Source: Paenibacillus aceti (lineage in GTDB: Bacteria > Bacillota > Bacilli > Paenibacillales > Paenibacillaceae). Taken from it: a stretch of 64,000 bases of DNA. Position 1 is the stretch's first letter. Each line of letters opens with the position of its first letter. The notes below the pieces were generated by a model that was not told where the DNA came from, made no database searches, and saw only the letters and a program-made list of their open reading frames with translations. Of this stretch, positions 35,782 through 43,536 are shown piece after piece. Location: contig NZ_KZ987724.1 in assembly GCF_003614185.1 (NCBI RefSeq), forward strand, positions 11,512 through 75,511. Direction: 5' to 3'. The position numbers and the translations under genes are program-made.

Positions 35782-36678
35782 GTGAATTCAATTTTGAAGG
35801 ATGTTGTAGCTGTTCCGTCCAGCCAAGGGAATGCGATTGGTTATTTAACCTGGAATTCATTATCCAACATGCTGATTACCCCTGATGAGCTTAAACAAAA
35901 GCTCGTTGATTCTGGATTAGGAGCTGGTTGGATGCCGAAGGATATCCGATTACCGGATGCATTCAGAAGAGCCACAAGTGAAAAATTCAAAAGAGAAGTG
36001 TCACCAGGAGTATATGAAAACTATATGTTCCGAGAGGTGGCTTCTACCAGCACTTTCGTTCAACGAAACCTAGTTTGCGAAACCAAGGATACAAAAGGTA
36101 GAAGATTAAAATATGTTCCAGACGTAGGAGCGCTGGTATTAGATCGAAAAACGGAGACAGTAGAGACCAGCTATATTTCATCAATGGCGCAGCAACTAGT
36201 TAATAATGCTGCGTTGCAGTTTGAAATTTATCGAAACAATTATGGTTCTACTACACTACGTACGTTGATTACCAACGTCTTAAAAAGTATGTCACCTACA
36301 CCGGTTAGACCATCAGGTGGTGTTTACTTCATACCGGCACAGTTTGAGAGCAACTTGGATGCATTGGTCAAATTCGTATCATCTCTTGAAAAAGGAGAAG
36401 CGGAGAAGGTTCCTGTAATGAACACCATGGATATGAAAAACATGGTGACACGCAAGCTGTTAGATCATCTCCGTGACACTCTCGCTGCATGCGAAGAAAG
36501 CACGGAAAGACAGCTGACCAAAGGCCAGATGAAAGAGTTGATAGAAAACGCTCGGTCGGTGGCAAACGATTTTGCGCAGTATCGCGAAATTGTCACCGGC
36601 GATCTGGAGGAAATGGAACGTCTGGTGTCGGCGCTTCGCATGAAAGTGGGTGAAGCGCTAGTGAATATGGCCGTGTAA
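35782..36678 (+). CDS. DUF6744-like protein
   Basis: This 298-residue soluble protein has an N-terminal region (YLTWNSLSNMLITPDELKQK) and a middle with FVQRNLVCETKDTKGRRLKY. The helical C-terminal half contains STERQLTKGQMKELIENARS and an acidic/hydrophobic tail. It matches my memory of the DUF6744 family seen in phages and in islands with MoxR and VWA genes; the biochemical role is unknown. The start is a GTG at 35782 behind AAGGAGGA. The next gene follows after 25 bases, so it heads an operon with the DUF4258/RHH pair, perhaps up to the terminator at 37567. Confidence 0.65.
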   Translation: MNSILKDVVAVPSSQGNAIGYLTWNSLSNMLITPDELKQKLVDSGLGAGWMPKDIRLPDAFRRATSEKFKREVSPGVYENYMFREVASTSTFVQRNLVCETKDTKGRRLKYVPDVGALVLDRKTETVETSYISSMAQQLVNNAALQFEIYRNNYGSTTLRTLITNVLKSMSPTPVRPSGGVYFIPAQFESNLDALVKFVSSLEKGEAEKVPVMNTMDMKNMVTRKLLDHLRDTLAACEESTERQLTKGQMKELIENARSVANDFAQYREIVTGDLEEMERLVSALRMKVGEALVNMAV

Positions 36679-36703
36679 TTCTCCAGAAAGGAGAAGAAAA
36701 GAA

Positions 36704-37045
36704 ATGAATGCCGAAACTGAGCATAGAAAGTTTGTTGAACTGCTTGAAGAGGGAGATGGAAAGCTTGTGATTTCCAAACATGCGCTTCACAGACAAATTG
36801 AGCGCGGCATCTCCGAAATAGACATACGAAACGCCGTCTTGAACGGATGGCCGATTGAGAGGTGTCAGGACGGTGCGGATGTTACCATCGTTCTGATGTA
36901 TTTTCTTAAAATCGGAAAAGGGCAATACCGTCCGCTCCATGTCGTATGCGTTTTTAATGTTGTCCATCCAGAATCGTGGACGGTGAAAACGACATACGAC
37001 CCCCGAAGCGGGGAGTGGAGAGACAACTTCCAAAGAAGAAAATAA
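36704..37045 (+). CDS. DUF4258 protein, toxin-like
   Basis: This 113-residue protein has the DUF4258 core: KLVISKHALHRQIERGISEI (the ISxHAxxRxxERGI motif), then GWPIERCQDGADVTIVLMYF, and a final VCVFNVVHPESWTVKTTYDP. DUF4258 proteins adopt a RelE/ParE-related fold and often sit beside antitoxins. The next gene, 61 bases on, is a DNA-binding antitoxin-like protein, so a toxin-antitoxin pair is plausible. The ribosome binding site is AGAAAGGAG. Toxicity is inference. Confidence 0.7.
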   Translation: MNAETEHRKFVELLEEGDGKLVISKHALHRQIERGISEIDIRNAVLNGWPIERCQDGADVTIVLMYFLKIGKGQYRPLHVVCVFNVVHPESWTVKTTYDPRSGEWRDNFQRRK

Positions 37046-37106
37046 TTTTTGTAATGCAAAAATTTATCTGAACGGATATAATAAAGGGTAAAGGGGTGTG
37101 ATCGTC

Positions 37107-37550
37107 ATGTCCAAAGTCGGACGACCCAAGGCTGATCATCCGCGGAACTTTACCCTTCCAGCCGTTCGGGTGAACAGGGAGGAAAACCGTATGTTTAAGC
37201 TTAAAGCGGGAATATTTGCGAACGGCAGCTTGGCGAAGTTTTCGCGCATGGCCATGGAAGCGTACCGCGAGAAAATCCCGGAAACGATTGAACTGGCCGG
37301 ACGAACTGGTCATCTCCGGTACGGAACGGAAGTTTACACTGTGGAGGTCGGGAATGAAATCTACACAGTGACGGTTACGAACATACCGGAATACATTTTT
37401 GACGATGGCGAAACGGTGTCAGATTTGATGCTCCGCGCGAGCATCGAAGAAGAAGTGAATGAAATGGTTTTGGAATGCATCCAGAATCGTCGTCCGGTGC
37501 CTGAAGCCATCGATCTGCTTGAATGGATCGGGTTGCCAGTCACGGTGTAA
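37107..37550 (+). CDS. RHH-type protein with YgiT/MqsA-like C-terminus, putative antitoxin
   Basis: This 147-residue protein has an N-terminal basic ribbon-helix-helix-like segment (GRPKADHPRNFTLPAVRVNR, then NGSLAKFSRMAMEAYREKI). It is joined to a beta-rich domain (EVYTVEVGNEIYTVTVTNIP) ending in a helix (SIEEEVNEMVLECIQNR). The second part resembles the YgiT/MqsA antitoxin fold that partners DUF4258 toxins, but the zinc-binding cysteines of YgiT are missing. The ATG at 37107 follows AAAGGGG. It is cotranscribed with the DUF4258 gene and followed by a terminator. The antitoxin role is inference. Confidence 0.55.
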   Translation: MSKVGRPKADHPRNFTLPAVRVNREENRMFKLKAGIFANGSLAKFSRMAMEAYREKIPETIELAGRTGHLRYGTEVYTVEVGNEIYTVTVTNIPEYIFDDGETVSDLMLRASIEEEVNEMVLECIQNRRPVPEAIDLLEWIGLPVTV

Positions 37551-37566
37551 AAACAAAAACACTATT

Positions 37567-37615
37567 AAAAGCCATGAGTTTCCCGTGCGGGATTCGTGGC
37601 TTTTATTTTTTCGGA
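37567..37615 (+). terminator. intrinsic terminator after the DUF4258 pair
   Basis: AAAAGCCATGA pairs with the TCGTGGCTTTT strand around an inner CCCGTGCGGG hairpin, followed by ATTTTTT. Confidence 0.87.
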
Positions 37616-37634
37616 GGTTGAATGTGGAGTTGAC

Positions 37635-37703
37635 GTGGGCATCTTGGACTTCCTGCGATTGACCCCACATTATAAAAACAAAGAGCTGATGACTTCTTCA
37701 TAA
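37635..37703 (+). CDS. possible 22-residue leader peptide before the MoxR gene
   Basis: A GTG-started frame reads (M)GILDFLRLTPHYKNKELMTS followed by one more Ser and the stop, with a weak TGGAG 6 bases upstream. Its 3' end lies inside the hairpin of the following terminator, the arrangement of a leader peptide with attenuator, but a chance ORF is equally possible. Confidence 0.3.
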   Translation: MGILDFLRLTPHYKNKELMTSS

Positions 37704-37726
37704 GAAGCGTTGGCTCTTTTTATTTT
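37681..37726 (+). terminator. terminator/attenuator upstream of the MoxR gene
   Basis: AAGAGC (37681-37686) pairs with GCTCTT (37713-37718) around an inner GACTTCTT/AAGAAG stem, followed by TTTATTTTAT. It ends 20-odd bases before the MoxR gene and so may attenuate it. Confidence 0.7.
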
Positions 37727-37748
37727 ATCTAAAAATGGAGGTAGCTAA

Positions 37749-38843
37749 ATGAAAATCAAGGATATCCAGAATGCATTAAATAGTCAATATTCTGAACGAG
37801 AAGAAGTGATTGAGGGGCTGATGGTAGCATTGATCGCCCGTCAGCATGCTTTGTTGATCGGGCCGCCCGGAACAGGAAAGAGCGCCCTTGTAAGTGATCT
37901 GACTAAGCGGATTACAGGAGCAAATTATTTTCAATGGCTGCTGACTCGTTTTAGTACGCCGGAGGAACTGTTCGGCCCTGTTTCGTTGAAGGAACTGGAA
38001 CAAGGCGTGTACAAACGGAATACGACGGGAAAGCTGCCGGAAGCCCACACCTCATTTCTTGATGAAATATTCAAGGCCAATAGTGCAATTTTGAATGCAT
38101 TGCTGACTCTCATCAATGAACGAGTGTTCTACAACGATGGTGCACCGGCACAGGTTCCCTTAATGTCCTTAATCGGAAGTTCAAATGAATATCCCGAAGA
38201 AGGTGAAGGACTAGAGGCATTGTTTGACCGTTTCTTGCTCCGATATGAAGTGGACTATATAGGTGAAGATCAATCCTTTATTTCGATGCTGAAAGGTTCT
38301 GCACCATCTACAGCCGATATGAGCATTGATGAACTATTTGAACTCCAGTTCTTCAGTGATACGGTTACTATCCCTGATGAGGTTTTTGAAGCAATGAGCA
38401 AGATCAGAAGGGAACTGATGGATGAAGGCATTCGTCCTTCTGATCGCCGATTCAAGCAAGTACTAGCAGTGATTCGTGCTAAAGCTGTATTGGCTGGCAG
38501 AGATTATGCAGAACTTGAGGATCTCATGATTCTCAAGCATAGCCTGTGGGAAAAGCCGGAGCAGCGTGATAAGGTGGCGAAGATCGTTCGCAATCTTGCT
38601 CAGGATGCGGTGAAGACACGTGTGGAAGAGATTAAAACTGAAGCTGCTGATATCTTGAAGAGTCTTGAACAGTCTAACAACTCAACGGATGTGGCTGTAG
38701 AAAGTACGAAAAAGCTCAAGAGCTTAGTCAGCGAACTTAAAAAGCTTCAAAAGGATAATCCGAACCGACCAGAAGTCGAGCAAGCTATTGCTCTTGTTCA
38801 AAAGTCATTGACGGATATCGCATCTCAAGTGTTGGGGGTGTAG
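37749..38843 (+). CDS. MoxR-family AAA+ ATPase (RavA-like)
   Basis: This 364-residue MoxR AAA+ ATPase has Walker A GPPGTGKSALV (about 39), the PEELFGPVSLKELEQG loop, Walker B SFLDEIFKANSAILNALLTL (about 100-120), sensor-1 LIGSSNEYPE, and the arginine-finger region LEALFDRFLLRYEV. The C-terminal quarter is coiled coil. Such ATPases act as chaperones or remodelling motors together with a VWA-domain partner, here the next gene only 3 bases downstream. The ribosome binding site is GGAGGT. The target is unknown; the DUF6744-like protein and small proteins upstream are candidates. Confidence 0.9.
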   Translation: MKIKDIQNALNSQYSEREEVIEGLMVALIARQHALLIGPPGTGKSALVSDLTKRITGANYFQWLLTRFSTPEELFGPVSLKELEQGVYKRNTTGKLPEAHTSFLDEIFKANSAILNALLTLINERVFYNDGAPAQVPLMSLIGSSNEYPEEGEGLEALFDRFLLRYEVDYIGEDQSFISMLKGSAPSTADMSIDELFELQFFSDTVTIPDEVFEAMSKIRRELMDEGIRPSDRRFKQVLAVIRAKAVLAGRDYAELEDLMILKHSLWEKPEQRDKVAKIVRNLAQDAVKTRVEEIKTEAADILKSLEQSNNSTDVAVESTKKLKSLVSELKKLQKDNPNRPEVEQAIALVQKSLTDIASQVLGV

Positions 38844-38846
38844 GAG

Positions 38847-40214
38847 ATGAAGGAGCTTAAAGGTTCTGTTTTAAACACAGATTCATATGATCGAAGACGT
38901 TTTGGGCAGCTTTTAGAGATGTCTGAGAAGCTCAGAGAGGTTAGTAAAGAGGGAAGTAAATTATTTCCCTCTTTCCAACCTTTAATGGGTGACATGTGGG
39001 CAGGCCTTTTTAAAATGAAGCCTGAGTTGCTGGAAGAAGTTCCTGAAGGGCTAGAAATGAATCATCAACTTATGGAACGAGTCATGTCAGACGAAGGCTA
39101 TCAGGAGTTTCGTGAGTTTACTCGTCTGGATGATCTGGCCGCTGCACTTGGAACAACAAAGTACAGCGAGACTGTTCTTGGCTGGGTGAAGGAACAAGCG
39201 CAAAGGGATCAGGACTTGGCGAATGCGCTGCAAAACTTTGTGAAGGGAAAGCAGGGAGCTTCACAGGAAGCGTCAGAGGCCTTATCTTCAGCTTTGAATC
39301 AAAACGGCAATGAACTATCTAAGATGCTTGCCAAAGCTGCACAGGAAGCAATAGAAGCCAAGGAGAATGTGAAATCTCTTTTGGGAGGTATGCGGGCTGG
39401 AAGCGGAGATAGTGAATTGAAAAAGGTTCCGTTGAAAGATCAACTGATTCTGGCTGAAAGATTAAGCCATGATAAGAAGATGAAGGACATTGCGAAATGG
39501 GCTGGTCGAATGAAAGTGATTGCGAATCGGAAACAGCGCTCGAAGCATAAGGACGCCATCAACCGTAATGGGATTAAGCAGGGAAATGATATAGAACAAC
39601 TGCTTCCGATGGAACTTGGGAGCTACGCCAGCCCCATGACGAAAATGGATTTCCTACGCCGATATGTCGAGGGTCAAACGCTTCAGTATGATACAAAGGG
39701 GCCTGAACAGCTTGGCAAGGGGCCAATCATCCTGTGCCTGGATCAATCCGGAAGCATGAGTGGACAAGACACCATCTCCAAAGGATTTGCTCTTGCCTTG
39801 ATGAGTATTGCCCGCAAGCAAAGAAGAGACTTTGCATGGATTCCATTTTCTTCGCATGCTGCCGCCCCATTAATCTATGAGCGTGGAAAAATTACCGTTC
39901 AGGATATGATACAGCTTGCCACTATTTTTTTGGGTGGAGGAACAAGCTTTGAACCACCGCTTAGGGTAGCAAGTCAAGTCATCCAACAGAGCCGGTTTAA
40001 TCAGGCGGATATTGTGTTTGTGACAGACGGCGAATCCCATGTGAACGAGCATTTTCTAAAGTCGTGGAATGAGTTGAAGGACAAGAAAGGATTGGCGGTC
40101 TTATCTTTACTTCTTGGAAGGGAATCTGTTCAAGGAGTGGAAGGTTTCTCAGATCGAATTGTAAGAGCTTCTTCATTTGAAGATGAGTCAGTGTATCAGG
40201 CGTTTGAAATATGA
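38847..40214 (+). CDS. VWA-domain partner of the MoxR ATPase (ViaA-like)
   Basis: This 455-residue protein has a helical N-terminal half and a C-terminal von Willebrand A domain (about 290-450) with an intact metal-ion-dependent adhesion site: ILCLDQSGSMSGQDT (DxSxS), a Thr in FLGGGTSFEPPL, and an Asp in VFVTDGESHVNE. It is similar in layout to E. coli ViaA and CoxE-type proteins. It is translationally coupled to the MoxR gene and likely forms a two-component chaperone machine with it. The end is followed by a short hairpin and then a tiny 8-codon ORF with a perfect GGAGG, possibly a truncated third gene. Confidence 0.88.
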   Translation: MKELKGSVLNTDSYDRRRFGQLLEMSEKLREVSKEGSKLFPSFQPLMGDMWAGLFKMKPELLEEVPEGLEMNHQLMERVMSDEGYQEFREFTRLDDLAAALGTTKYSETVLGWVKEQAQRDQDLANALQNFVKGKQGASQEASEALSSALNQNGNELSKMLAKAAQEAIEAKENVKSLLGGMRAGSGDSELKKVPLKDQLILAERLSHDKKMKDIAKWAGRMKVIANRKQRSKHKDAINRNGIKQGNDIEQLLPMELGSYASPMTKMDFLRRYVEGQTLQYDTKGPEQLGKGPIILCLDQSGSMSGQDTISKGFALALMSIARKQRRDFAWIPFSSHAAAPLIYERGKITVQDMIQLATIFLGGGTSFEPPLRVASQVIQQSRFNQADIVFVTDGESHVNEHFLKSWNELKDKKGLAVLSLLLGRESVQGVEGFSDRIVRASSFEDESVYQAFEI

Positions 40215-40628
40215 TGAACATAACAGGGCAGGTAAGCAACTGTCCTGTTCTCTATCTTGGAGGAAATAGAATGAAAAATAAGTCTAAATTTAGGTAATTG
40301 GATAAATTTAGATAAATAACGCAATCAAAATAATATAAAAGTGGTGTGAAGAGCATTGATGCTTTCGACTATAAATAACAGAATGAGATTTTTCTCTCGC
40401 TAGATACTTTGATGTTGTTTGTTTTAGCGCGTGCCCTAGCCGATGAATGTTTTTTGACATGAAAATATCAGTATTAATTGTGACCTGAAATTTTGAGACC
40501 ACATCCAAAAAAAGAGACATATATGTTTAAATGTGGTATTGTTAAAATATTAATAGGTTTTATACATGATTTATCCAAAAAACCTAATTGATGCAAACTG
40601 CGATACTAATCTATCAGTAGGTAGGTGA
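40215..40628. other. AT-rich intergenic region with an 8-codon ORF stub
   Basis: An ATG at 40271 behind GGAGGAAATAG opens an ORF of only 8 codons, probably the truncated start of a lost gene. AACAGGGCAG and CTGTCCTGTT (about 40221-40249) form a hairpin just after the VWA gene. Otherwise nothing was recognised. The change to lower GC here marks the border between the MoxR island and the glycosylation cluster. Confidence 0.45.
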
Positions 40629-40724
40629 ATGAATGTTAGAAAAATCCATTTTGTAGAGTTCAATATAATTGAAAAGCATGAAGATTGCTGTTGCAACAAC
40701 AATGACATATATACTTTTGCTTAA
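40629..40724 (+). CDS. 31-residue peptide with a triple-cysteine motif, possible RiPP precursor
   Basis: This ORF starts MNVRKIHFVEFNIIEKHEDC and ends with the block CCCNNND followed by IYTFA. An AGGTAGGTG Shine-Dalgarno lies 6 bases ahead. Its stop codon overlaps the purine-rich ribosome binding site of the glycosyltransferase gene that follows 14 bases later, so translation is probably coupled. A charged N-terminal part and a polar Cys/Asn C-terminal part look like a leader and core. The neighbours (GT2, two ABC exporters, a radical SAM/SPASM enzyme, a SunS-like GT2-TPR protein) fit a ribosomally made, modified peptide. No known family was recognised; a leader peptide controlling the GT gene is the alternative. 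Confidence 0.5.
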   Translation: MNVRKIHFVEFNIIEKHEDCCCNNNDIYTFA

Positions 40725-40738
40725 GGAGGAATTGATAT

Positions 40739-41767
40739 ATGCCGCGATTTTCTGTAATAGCACCAACATATAATAAAGCTGCCGAGTTAGATTGTACTCT
40801 GATGGGGTTTACACGGCAGACATTCAAAGATTTTGAGGTGGTTATCGTTAATGACGGTGGAGATGATGAGACTGAGAGGGTTGTAAATAAGTATGATTCG
40901 ATGCTGAATATTCAATATACCAAGCAGCCAAATCTGGGAAGAAGTTCTGCTCGTAATCATGGTCTTAAACTCGCTCAAGGGAACTACATAATACATATTG
41001 ACAGTGATCGGCTTCCTGATGAGAATTTTGTTAAAGCACATATGGATGCGCTTTCATCAAGGGAGAAAACTGTAGTCATAGGTTCAAAACATTGTGTACT
41101 TCGAAAATATACTAATTCACTTAAGATTTTTGATTCTGTCAAAAAGGGATATATGGATTTGCTCGTCCGTAACAAAAAAAATGTTGAGGGAATACTAAAA
41201 GAGGAACAAGAGCTACTTACGGCCGATACTTTGCGAGATAATTTCCATGAGGCTATTCGTAGATGTTACTTATTTGAGGGGCCAGATAATTTCCCTGAGG
41301 TCAGAAAAGTATTTACTGATAAACTTGAAAATTTTCATTTCGGGTGGGTTCTGGCTACAACGGGCAACATGTCTTATCAAAGATTGGACGAACAACTTGT
41401 AGATGAGAACTTCAATGGCTGGGGGGGGGAGGACACCGATCTTGCCTTTCAATTTTACCTGAAGGGGTATAGCTTTGTGTTTAACCCAGAAGCGATAAAT
41501 TATCACCAAGAGCATCCCCGGGAAAGAGAGTTACAAAACGAATTATTCGCCAATGCTCGTTACATGTACGAAAAATATAGTATGGACGATAAAACGTCGC
41601 TATTAATTATGCTATGGCTCAGAACATTTGCTCATTCATCAAAAATTACTTTGTCGGAGGCAAATGCTATTTATGAAAATTATATTAAGATAAGCGATAC
41701 TGCTTTAGCTCAGGATTATATCGCTTACGCCAAGCATCATGCCGCCAGTTTGTTTAACCTACGATGA
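40739..41767 (+). CDS. GT2-family glycosyltransferase
   Basis: This 342-residue GT-A enzyme has the nucleotide-sugar-binding start FSVIAPTYNKAAELDCTLMG, the GRSSARNHGLKLAQGNYIIH segment, the DxD-type metal site in HIDSDRLP (about 85), and a GT7C-type acceptor motif FNGWGGEDTDLAF (about 225). There is no membrane helix, so it acts in the cytoplasm or at its inner membrane face. It is a paralogue of the protein at 52506. Its stop overlaps the first ABC transporter gene by four bases. The acceptor may be the upstream peptide or a lipid-linked sugar. Ribosome binding site AAGGAGG. Confidence 0.87.
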   Translation: MPRFSVIAPTYNKAAELDCTLMGFTRQTFKDFEVVIVNDGGDDETERVVNKYDSMLNIQYTKQPNLGRSSARNHGLKLAQGNYIIHIDSDRLPDENFVKAHMDALSSREKTVVIGSKHCVLRKYTNSLKIFDSVKKGYMDLLVRNKKNVEGILKEEQELLTADTLRDNFHEAIRRCYLFEGPDNFPEVRKVFTDKLENFHFGWVLATTGNMSYQRLDEQLVDENFNGWGGEDTDLAFQFYLKGYSFVFNPEAINYHQEHPRERELQNELFANARYMYEKYSMDDKTSLLIMLWLRTFAHSSKITLSEANAIYENYIKISDTALAQDYIAYAKHHAASLFNLR

Positions 41768-43536
41768 ACTTATTCACATCAATTTTTAAAACAAATAAGT
41801 TTGGATATCTGTCAGTATATAAATGGATATTTTCATATTTAAAACCTTACCGAAATCAGGTTGGATTATTTCTGTCCCTTGGGATCGCGGTAACATTATT
41901 TGAAATGATAATTCCCAAAGGTGTGCAATATATCATTGATGTCATTATTCCACAACAGGATTTTCGTAGACTGATTTATTTTGTCGCCTTTATGCTGGTA
42001 CTTGTTTTATTGATAACCGGCATTACGGTATGGAAAAATTCGGTTCAACGTAGTATTCAGGAATATGCTGCAAAGGATATCCAATGGGACGTTTTTCGTA
42101 AAAGCAGAGAATTGGGCTTCGCTTATTTCGAACGAACAACAATTGGTGAAACATTAAGTATGGTTGGGCAGGAAGTTGAATCTGTGCAAAAGATGTACCG
42201 TTTATTGATACCAGAGTTAGTGAAACAAGGTCTAATCATGAGTGTTGTCATATGTATCATTTTGACCATTCACTTGGAGCTCTCGTTACTTTTACTGCCC
42301 TGCTTGTTGATATATTATGTTCTCAGCCCGAAGTTTGAGCGCAGAGCTGCATATTACACTAAGTTATGGCCAATTAAACGCAAGTTAGTACTTCAGAAGG
42401 CTCATGAGACTTTGAACGCTTTGACGGAGATTCGCATATTTGGAAGGCAACTCTGGGCAATGGAACGGTTCGTCAATGTTATTGATGAATTTTTGTTTGT
42501 CTGGAAATACTCAATGCTGTTTAACCTATTAAGGAATTCGTTCAGACAATTTACGGTATATACCGGGATTATTGCAGTTTTCTTGTACGGACTATTCTTG
42601 GTTAATCATCAGGAAATTACGGTTGGAGGATTTTCTGCCTTCCTATTCTATTATTTTATTTTAATTAATTCTGTTGCTCAGTTTCTTACTGTGATGATGG
42701 AGCAACGTTTATTGATCCAAAATGCCAGTCAATTGTATTCTTTTATGAATTTAGAACCGGAAGTAAAAGAAACATCAAACCCTTGTGTGCTCGGAAAAGT
42801 AAAGAAAGAGATACTATTCGAGGAAGTTTCTTTTCGTTATCCCAGCAGACCAGAATTACTCAGTGGATTAAATTTGCGAATTGAGGCTAATCGAAAAACG
42901 GCACTGGTCGGCACGAGCGGAGGAGGGAAGTCAACAATAATTAAATTGCTATGCCGTTTCTATGAAGTCACAGGGGGGAGAATCACCCTAGATGGTATTC
43001 CAATCAAACAATTATCCTTGAAAGGACTTCGAGAAGAAATCGGAATAGTACATCAGGAGAATTTTATTTTCGGTGGTTCCGTAATGGAGAATATTGCTTT
43101 CGGAAGAGGTGATGCCACAAGAGAGGAGATCATTCAAGCTGCGAAATCAGCAGAATGCCATGATTTTATCATGGAGTTGGAGCATGGATATGATACTATT
43201 GTCGGGGAACGTGGGCTAGTTTTGTCGGGAGGCCAAAAGCAAAGAATTGCCTTGGCAAGACTTTTTCTGAAGAATCCATCAGTGATCATTCTTGATGAAG
43301 CAACATCTGCACTTGACAATTTGACAGAGAAGAAGATTCAAAAAGCGATATGCAAACTAGCAGAGAATCGTACTGTAATTACTATCGCCCATCGACTTAC
43401 CACAATTAAGGATTACGATAAAATAATTGTGCTACACAAAGGCAGAGTTGTAGAAGAAGGAACTTACGATGAGCTTGTAAAAAGTCGAGGTTTTTTTTAT
43501 AGCCTGTTGCTTTCGGGGGAGTATGACCATGTTTAG
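41764..43536 (+). CDS. ABC exporter half-transporter (first)
   Basis: This 590-residue ABC protein has about six N-terminal membrane helices (about 20-320) and a nucleotide-binding domain with Walker A GTSGGGKST (about 382), signature LSGGQKQRIALARL, Walker B VIILDEATSALD and the H-loop TIAHRL. No C39 peptidase domain is present. The gene overlaps the preceding GT by four bases and the next ABC gene by 14, which suggests a heterodimeric exporter for a glycosylated product such as a peptide, lipid-linked glycan or polymer. Both subunits retain the catalytic Glu. Confidence 0.92.
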   Translation: MNLFTSIFKTNKFGYLSVYKWIFSYLKPYRNQVGLFLSLGIAVTLFEMIIPKGVQYIIDVIIPQQDFRRLIYFVAFMLVLVLLITGITVWKNSVQRSIQEYAAKDIQWDVFRKSRELGFAYFERTTIGETLSMVGQEVESVQKMYRLLIPELVKQGLIMSVVICIILTIHLELSLLLLPCLLIYYVLSPKFERRAAYYTKLWPIKRKLVLQKAHETLNALTEIRIFGRQLWAMERFVNVIDEFLFVWKYSMLFNLLRNSFRQFTVYTGIIAVFLYGLFLVNHQEITVGGFSAFLFYYFILINSVAQFLTVMMEQRLLIQNASQLYSFMNLEPEVKETSNPCVLGKVKKEILFEEVSFRYPSRPELLSGLNLRIEANRKTALVGTSGGGKSTIIKLLCRFYEVTGGRITLDGIPIKQLSLKGLREEIGIVHQENFIFGGSVMENIAFGRGDATREEIIQAAKSAECHDFIMELEHGYDTIVGERGLVLSGGQKQRIALARLFLKNPSVIILDEATSALDNLTEKKIQKAICKLAENRTVITIAHRLTTIKDYDKIIVLHKGRVVEEGTYDELVKSRGFFYSLLLSGEYDHV

